Source: Pedobacter sp. KBW06 (GTDB lineage Bacteria > Bacteroidota > Bacteroidia > Sphingobacteriales > Sphingobacteriaceae). Taken from it: a DNA stretch of 64,000 bases. How positions within the stretch are numbered: position 1 is the stretch's first letter; the number at the start of each line of letters is the position of its first letter. Location: NCBI RefSeq assembly GCF_003852525.1, contig NZ_QAJL01000001.1, forward strand, positions 482,983-546,982. Direction: 5' to 3'. Under the pieces are notes generated by a model. It did no database searches, had not been told where the DNA came from, and saw only the letters and a program-made list of their open reading frames with translations. Of this stretch, positions 60,080 to 64,000 are shown one piece after another. Position numbers and translations under genes: made by a program.

Positions 60080-61321
60080 TTAGGAGCGAATTGCTTCAAC
60101 AGGGTCCAGTCTAGATGCCGAAAATGCCGGCCAGAATCCTGAGATCGTACCGATCACCACAGATATCGTTACCCCCAGCATCACATTCTTCCAGAACAGG
60201 ATCATTTCAAATCCACCTGCCGTTAATGCTAACGTGAGGAGGTATACCAATAACAATCCCAATGCTCCGCCAAGTAAGCAGAGTGCAATCGCTTCAAACA
60301 GAAACTGCAGCAGTATAAAATAATTTTTCGCCCCCAATGACTTCTGAATTCCGATGATGTTTGTTCTTTCTTTCACGGATACGAACATGATATTTGCGAT
60401 TCCGAATCCACCGACAAGAATTGAGAATCCACCGATTACCCATCCTGCGATATCGACTACACCGAACATCTGATCCAGCTGATTCGAGGCAATGGTACTT
60501 TTATTCAGGGCAAAATCGTCTTCAGCACCAGGTTTGGTTCTGCGGATGGCCCTCATGGCGCCTCTGATTTCACTTTCTACCTCTTCCAGGGCAATATAAT
60601 CTTTTCCCCTTACGGTGATGGTTGGATCGTAGCGTTCGCTTTCCACATCCATGATGCCTTTGGCAAAGTTAAGTGGAATCAGAATATTTTTATCCTGGGA
60701 CATACCCATCATATCTTCTCCTTCTTTCTTGAACACTCCAACAACGGTCAGTCTTCGGGCCATTACGGTAATCGATTTACCGACTGCCGGTTCTCCGTTA
60801 AAGAGGCCTTCGGCGATATTGGCTCCGATAATAATTACGGGTGATCCGGATTTACCTTCATTCTCCGTAAAGTATCTTCCTTCCTGAAAATCAAGGTTCC
60901 ATGTTTTATTAAAATCCTGAGAAGCGGCTCTGATTCCACCACCTTCTACGGAATTACTTCTGTATTTGATTGTTCTGCCATTCGCAGAAATTTCGTAGGA
61001 TACACCTTCTACATATTCCAGTCTGTCTTTCAGTCCTTCATAGTCTCTGAGCGAGGCTTCGGGTCTGTTCATGTATTTCCACCACGGGTAATCGCCAAAA
61101 CCACCCCAAGGCCATTTTTGCACAAATACGGTGCTCGAACCTAGTTTATCGATACTGGCCTGCAGTTTACTCCTGAGGGTATCCACGGCAGAGAATACAA
61201 AAATGATCGTAAAGATCCCGATGGTAATCCCCAATAGGGAGAGCATTGTCCGCATTTTGTTCTGGCGCAGTGCATCTAATGCAAACCGAAAACTTTCGCC
61301 TATTAGTCTGAAAATAATCAT
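60080..61321 (-). CDS. ABC transporter permease of the MacB type
   Basis: 413 residues with the MacB layout. An N-terminal membrane helix (MRTMLSLLGITIGIFTIIFVFS) is followed by a periplasmic core domain of about 230 residues and then three helices with an FtsX domain at the C-terminus (GIANIMFVSVKERTNIIGIQKSLGA). The last residues RLDPVEAIRS are the family signature end. The partner ATPase is not adjacent, so it must be encoded elsewhere. The substrate could be a peptide, lipid or drug. A short non-coding region rich in repeats lies upstream. Confidence 0.88.
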   Translation of the reverse strand: MIIFRLIGESFRFALDALRQNKMRTMLSLLGITIGIFTIIFVFSAVDTLRSKLQASIDKLGSSTVFVQKWPWGGFGDYPWWKYMNRPEASLRDYEGLKDRLEYVEGVSYEISANGRTIKYRSNSVEGGGIRAASQDFNKTWNLDFQEGRYFTENEGKSGSPVIIIGANIAEGLFNGEPAVGKSITVMARRLTVVGVFKKEGEDMMGMSQDKNILIPLNFAKGIMDVESERYDPTITVRGKDYIALEEVESEIRGAMRAIRRTKPGAEDDFALNKSTIASNQLDQMFGVVDIAGWVIGGFSILVGGFGIANIMFVSVKERTNIIGIQKSLGAKNYFILLQFLFEAIALCLLGGALGLLLVYLLTLALTAGGFEMILFWKNVMLGVTISVVIGTISGFWPAFSASRLDPVEAIRS

Positions 61322-61451
61322 AATTGATGGTTAGACCAAAAGTACCTAAAAAGGTTACAGCAAAACCTTATATAATATAAAAAATACAATTCTGACCTGT
61401 TGGCCTTTGGCTGCTTCTACAATCGGGAGGCGCTATCTGCTGATTATTTGT

Positions 61452-61626
61452 GAAACCATCATCAGTCTGTCGGGCGTAAAAACAATTGCAAAAGCCGATG
61501 ATCGCTTCATATCAGTTAAAAAACAAATGGAATCTAATGAAACCATCATCAGCATACCGCTTATAAAAAACAATGAATGCTGATGATCGCTTCATATCCG
61601 TTAAAAAACAAATGGAATCTAATGAA
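61452..61626 (+). repeat. Tandem direct duplication (about 86 bp) upstream of queA
   Basis: Two units begin GAAACCATCATCAG at 61452 and 61539, and the GAAA start recurs at 61624. The last part of each, from GATGATCGCTTC to CTAATGAAA (about 45 bp, 61497-61542 and 61582-61627), is identical except for one base. In the second unit ATCATCAGCAT and ATGCTGATGAT form a perfect 11-bp hairpin; in the first unit the matching arms pair less well. The rest of the gap 61322-61678 shows nothing else I can name. Confidence 0.75.
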
Positions 61627-61644
61627 AAAGAAAATTATATTTCT

Positions 61645-61652
61645 TAAATTTG
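61645..61652 (+). promoter_or_regulatory. Promoter box of queA
   Basis: TAAATTTG is a perfect TAnnTTTG match, 26 bp before the queA ATG, at the edge of the direct duplication. No TTTG element is seen at the -33 distance. Confidence 0.5.
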
Positions 61653-61678
61653 CGCCCTTAATTATCACATCGAAAAAT

Positions 61679-62728
61679 ATGAAGTTATCTCAATTTAAGT
61701 TTAATCTCCCTGAATCATTAGTTGCCAATAATCCTTCAGAACATAGGGACGAAGCCCGTTTAATGGTTTTGCATAAAGATAGTGGCAAAATTGAACATAA
61801 AATATTCAAGGATGTTTTGAGTTATTTCGATGATCAGGATGTCATGATCTTAAACAATACCAAAGTTTTTCCTGCCCGTTTATACGGAAATAAGGAGAAG
61901 ACTGGTGCAACTATTGAGGTCTTTTTACTAAGAGAATTAAATAAAGAATTGCGTTTATGGGATGTTTTAGTAGATCCTGCCCGTAAAATTCGTGTTGGAA
62001 ATAAATTATATTTTGGTGATGACGATTTGTTGGTTGCTGAGGTTGTTGACAATACCACTTCCCGCGGACGTACCATCCGTTTCTTATTTGACGGTACTGA
62101 TGAAGAGTTCAGGAAGAACATCGAAATTCTGGGAGAAACTCCACTTCCAAAATACATTAAGCGTAAAGCTACTGCTCAGGATAAAGAACGTTACCAAACA
62201 ATTTTCGCGAAGCATGAAGGTGCTGTTGCTGCGCCTACTGCAGGTTTACACTTTAGCAGAGAGCTGATGAAACGTCTGGAACTGAAAGGCATTAATTTCG
62301 CTGAGGTGACATTACACGTTGGCTTGGGTACGTTCAGATCTGTAGAAGTAGAAGATTTAACGAAACATAAAATGGATTCTGAGCAATTCATCATTGAGCA
62401 GAAAGATGCGGATATCGTAAACAAAGCCATTGAAGATAAAAGAAAAATCTGTGCAGTAGGTACCACTTCTATGCGTGCGATTGAATCGGCTGTTTCTTCA
62501 GGAAAAATGCTTAAACCAGCAAACGACTGGACCAGTAAATTTATCTTCCCTCCATATGATTTCAGTATTGCGAACTCCATGATCACCAACTTTCATACCC
62601 CGGAATCGACTTTGTTGATGATGGTAAGTGCATTTGGCGGTTACGACTACGTTAGAAATGCTTATGAAGTAGCATTGAAAGAAAAATATCGTTTCTACAG
62701 TTATGGAGATGCGATGTTGATCATCTAA
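61679..62728 (+). CDS. queA: S-adenosylmethionine:tRNA ribosyltransferase-isomerase
   Basis: Enzyme of queuosine synthesis that transfers the ribosyl part of S-adenosylmethionine onto preQ1 in tRNA, giving epoxyqueuosine. 349 residues from the ATG at 61679 ([15 protein letters not shown]); the frame is open to 61577 but that runs through the promoter and repeats. Family motifs are [51 protein letters not shown] and the C-terminal [20 protein letters not shown]. Length is standard. Confidence 0.95.
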   Translation: MKLSQFKFNLPESLVANNPSEHRDEARLMVLHKDSGKIEHKIFKDVLSYFDDQDVMILNNTKVFPARLYGNKEKTGATIEVFLLRELNKELRLWDVLVDPARKIRVGNKLYFGDDDLLVAEVVDNTTSRGRTIRFLFDGTDEEFRKNIEILGETPLPKYIKRKATAQDKERYQTIFAKHEGAVAAPTAGLHFSRELMKRLELKGINFAEVTLHVGLGTFRSVEVEDLTKHKMDSEQFIIEQKDADIVNKAIEDKRKICAVGTTSMRAIESAVSSGKMLKPANDWTSKFIFPPYDFSIANSMITNFHTPESTLLMMVSAFGGYDYVRNAYEVALKEKYRFYSYGDAMLII

Positions 62729-62747
62729 TCATATCATAAAAACATTG

Positions 62748-62796
62748 AAAATAGGAGATTTCAGACCATTATAGGTTTAGATCTCCTATTTTTGTT
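62748..62796 (+). terminator. Terminator after queA
   Basis: Long stem AAAATAGGAGAT/ATCTCCTATTTT with an inner ACC/GGT pairing, then T. It lies between queA and ispD. Confidence 0.8.
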
Positions 62797-62813
62797 TTAA
62801 AGACAAAATACAA

Positions 62814-63488
62814 ATGAAGTATTACGCAATTATCGTAGCAGGTGGATCCGGAAGCAGGATGCAGCATAAAATTGCCAAGCAGTTTTTACTGTTGGATGGA
62901 AAACCCCTGCTGATGCATACCCTGGAAGCCTTTGCAGCATGCCCTTTAAATCCCGAAATACTCCTTGTGCTGAACATTCATCAGCATCAATACTGGGAAG
63001 AGCTATGCAAGGCCCACAGCTTCGCCATTCCACATCAGGTCATCAAAGGTGGGGAACAGCGGTTTCATTCCGTTAAAAACGGGCTGAAGGCCATTAAAGG
63101 CAAAGGTATCGTTGCAGTACATGATGCGGTGCGGCCATTGGTAAGCCCTTCCCTGATTTCAAGGTCTTTCGAGGCAGCGGAAGCACATGGCAATGCAGTA
63201 GCCGGTATTCCTCCTACGGATTCGGTCAGAAAGGTTTTGTTCGATGGAAAAACTGAAGCTTTGAACAGAAACGAGCTTTTACTCATTCAGACACCTCAGA
63301 CATTTGCAATAGAAATATTAAGGAAGGCCTACCAGCAGCCATTCAGAAATGAATTTACGGACGATGCTTCTGTAGCCGAATACTCCGGCTTTACCATTCA
63401 CATCATTGAAGGTGCCAGGGAAAACCTCAAAATCACCTATCCTGAGGATCTGGAGATGGCCTCCATTTTAATGAAGAAAGGTTCCTGA
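62814..63488 (+). CDS. ispD: 2-C-methyl-D-erythritol 4-phosphate cytidylyltransferase
   Basis: Third enzyme of the MEP isoprenoid pathway, joining MEP and CTP. 224 residues with the nucleotide loop IVAGGSGSRM and Lys in KIAKQFLLLDGKPLL. Later come VAVHDAVRPLVSPSLI, GIPPTDSVRKV, QTPQTFAIEILRKAY and the C-terminal ENLKITYPEDLEMA. All family motifs are present and the length is normal. The stop codon lies inside the first arm of its own terminator. Confidence 0.95.
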   Translation: MKYYAIIVAGGSGSRMQHKIAKQFLLLDGKPLLMHTLEAFAACPLNPEILLVLNIHQHQYWEELCKAHSFAIPHQVIKGGEQRFHSVKNGLKAIKGKGIVAVHDAVRPLVSPSLISRSFEAAEAHGNAVAGIPPTDSVRKVLFDGKTEALNRNELLLIQTPQTFAIEILRKAYQQPFRNEFTDDASVAEYSGFTIHIIEGARENLKITYPEDLEMASILMKKGS

Positions 63489-63512
63489 GTAATTCAGGAA
63501 CCTTTCTTTTTA
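63477..63512 (+). terminator. Terminator overlapping the ispD stop codon
   Basis: A perfect 12-bp stem AAAGGTTCCTGA/TCAGGAACCTTT with loop GTAAT is followed by CTTTTT. The TGA stop is within the first arm. Confidence 0.85.
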
Positions 63513-63527
63513 TACGATCAGCATCAA

Positions 63528-63689
63528 TTATGCAGCCCTGTTGATCACTTTCAATAGGATTGCAATGATGGCAATCACAAGAAGGATGTGAATCAGGTTT
63601 CCTACATTCGGACCAAAGCCCCCGAAGAAAAAACCAATGACCCATAAGATCACGAATACTACTGCTACCAAATAAAGTAAATTTCCCAT
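63528..63689 (-). CDS. Very small two-helix membrane protein (lmo0937-like)
   Basis: 53 residues with two hydrophobic helices (about 3-22 and 30-47) separated by a glycine-rich turn FFGGFGPNVG and ending in VINRAA. This is the pattern of the lmo0937/DUF5670 family of tiny membrane proteins common in Bacteroidota. The ATG (GGGAAATTTAC follows) and TAA are both in frame with no competitor. A 7-bp inverted repeat TGTACAA/TTGTACA (63800-63816) lies about 110 bp upstream and could be regulatory. Confidence 0.8.
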   Translation of the reverse strand: MGNLLYLVAVVFVILWVIGFFFGGFGPNVGNLIHILLVIAIIAILLKVINRAA

Positions 63690-63831
63690 AACGTTTAATT
63701 TTAAGTATGTGTTTTTTTAGATAGATAAAGAGAATTGTCAAACAATCTCATGACATTACATAAACAATGTTCGTTCCAAAAAGTTTACTTAAAAAAAAAT
63801 GTACAAAACTTGTACATCAAAAAAACGGTAT

Positions 63832-63861
63832 AAAAAAGAAAGGCCCCGGGATGCGGAGCCT
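63832..63861 (-). terminator. Terminator of the gene at the right edge
   Basis: Minus strand: stem GGCTCC/GGGGCC with a 7-nt loop, followed by TTTCTTTTTT. It lies about 30 bp after the stop of the partial gene. Confidence 0.75.
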
Positions 63862-63890
63862 CTAAAAACATTACTAAGAAGTACTAAAGA

Positions 63891-64000
63891 TTAATATTCG
63901 TCTTCGTTGAAGAAAAAGTCGTCTTTAGTAGGATAATCAGGCCAAATTTCTTCGATGGTTTCATATGGTTCCCCATCATCTTCCAAAGCTTGTAAATTTT
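63891..64000 (-). CDS. C-terminal end of a DUF2795-type small acidic protein (partial)
   Basis: The minus-strand frame gives 35 residues up to the stop at 63891, reading NLQALEDDGEPYETIEEIW and ending DDFFFNEDEY. The acidic end and the EEIWPDYP-TKDDFFF pattern match the small DUF2795 proteins of about 73 residues common in Sphingobacteriaceae, as I recall them. Function unknown. The start lies beyond the window. Confidence 0.75.
   Translation of the reverse strand, partial: NLQALEDDGEPYETIEEIWPDYPTKDDFFFNEDEY

Noticed and set aside
61577..61678. N-terminal extension of QueA from an upstream ATG
   Set aside because: It would run through the promoter box and the direct duplication; QueA proteins begin at [12 protein letters not shown] sequence and the length is normal from 61679.
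61452..61678. preQ1 riboswitch upstream of queA
   Set aside because: The leader after the promoter box is only about 20-25 bases, and I see no preQ1-I pattern; the hairpins lie upstream of the promoter box.
63433..63741. 102-codon minus-strand frame after ispD
   Set aside because: It overlaps the ispD end and terminator; the 53-codon frame at 63528-63689 has a clear membrane protein pattern instead.

Overview
This window looks like chromosomal DNA of a Bacteroidota species, most likely Sphingobacteriaceae (Pedobacter or a close relative). The reasons are: many TonB-dependent receptors, including a SusC/SusD pair with an ECF sigma factor and a FecR anti-sigma; a DUF4249 lipoprotein next to a receptor; LytS/LytTR two-component pairs; promoter boxes of the Bacteroidota form TAnnTTTG; and few Shine-Dalgarno sequences. 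The genus is inferred from protein style only. I saw no rRNA, tRNA, CRISPR array, insertion sequence or prophage.

Layout. 0-5 kb: the end of an unknown gene, a dipeptidyl peptidase IV and an mlaE-mlaF-mlaD lipid transport operon. 5.3-10.4 kb (minus strand): a small membrane protein, a TonB-dependent receptor with a secreted partner, and a LytTR regulator/histidine kinase pair. 10.5-15.3 kb: an Lrp-type regulator divergent from a cysteine synthase-like enzyme, then a split DsbD system. 15.3-21.7 kb: an unknown protein, a flotillin-like SPFH protein with a beta-carbonic anhydrase, a TonB-receptor-like protein and a small secreted protein. 21.8-28.9 kb (minus): susD, susC, an ECF sigma gene and fecR. 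29-38.2 kb: small proteins, a second LytS/LytTR pair, and an RND efflux operon in the order adaptor, pump, outer membrane channel. 38.3-49 kb: two orphan hybrid sensor kinases, an aldose epimerase, a TrxR-like oxidoreductase/AraC/SDR group, and a receptor with a DUF4249 lipoprotein. 49-54.9 kb: the ligase-associated DNA repair operon (exonuclease, ligase, helicase, phosphoesterase). 54.9-58.2 kb (minus): a CDF transporter, NUDIX protein, bioA and ferritin-like protein, with touching or overlapping genes. 58.3-64 kb: an aspartate aminotransferase, a repeat-rich gap, a MacB-like permease, queA, ispD, a tiny membrane protein and the end of a DUF2795-type gene.

The most interesting features are regulatory. 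Both LytTR systems sit beside a promoter with two direct repeats 21 bp apart, placed 28-30 bp upstream of a perfect TAnnTTTG box and with no evident -33 element. This suggests a local operator for each: the first for the TonB receptor, the second for the RND efflux operon. The sus locus carries two near-identical ECF-type promoter elements (a C5 block, 15 nt, then CGTCTTTAG), one before fecR and one inside the 3' end of an unusually long sigma gene. Behind the second lies what looks like the start of a deleted second fecR, so the regulatory module looks like a recombination product of two sigma/fecR loci. The gaps near 59.6-60.1 kb and 61.4-61.6 kb hold a 30-bp tandem repeat, a 106-bp folded palindrome and an 86-bp direct duplication just upstream of queA.
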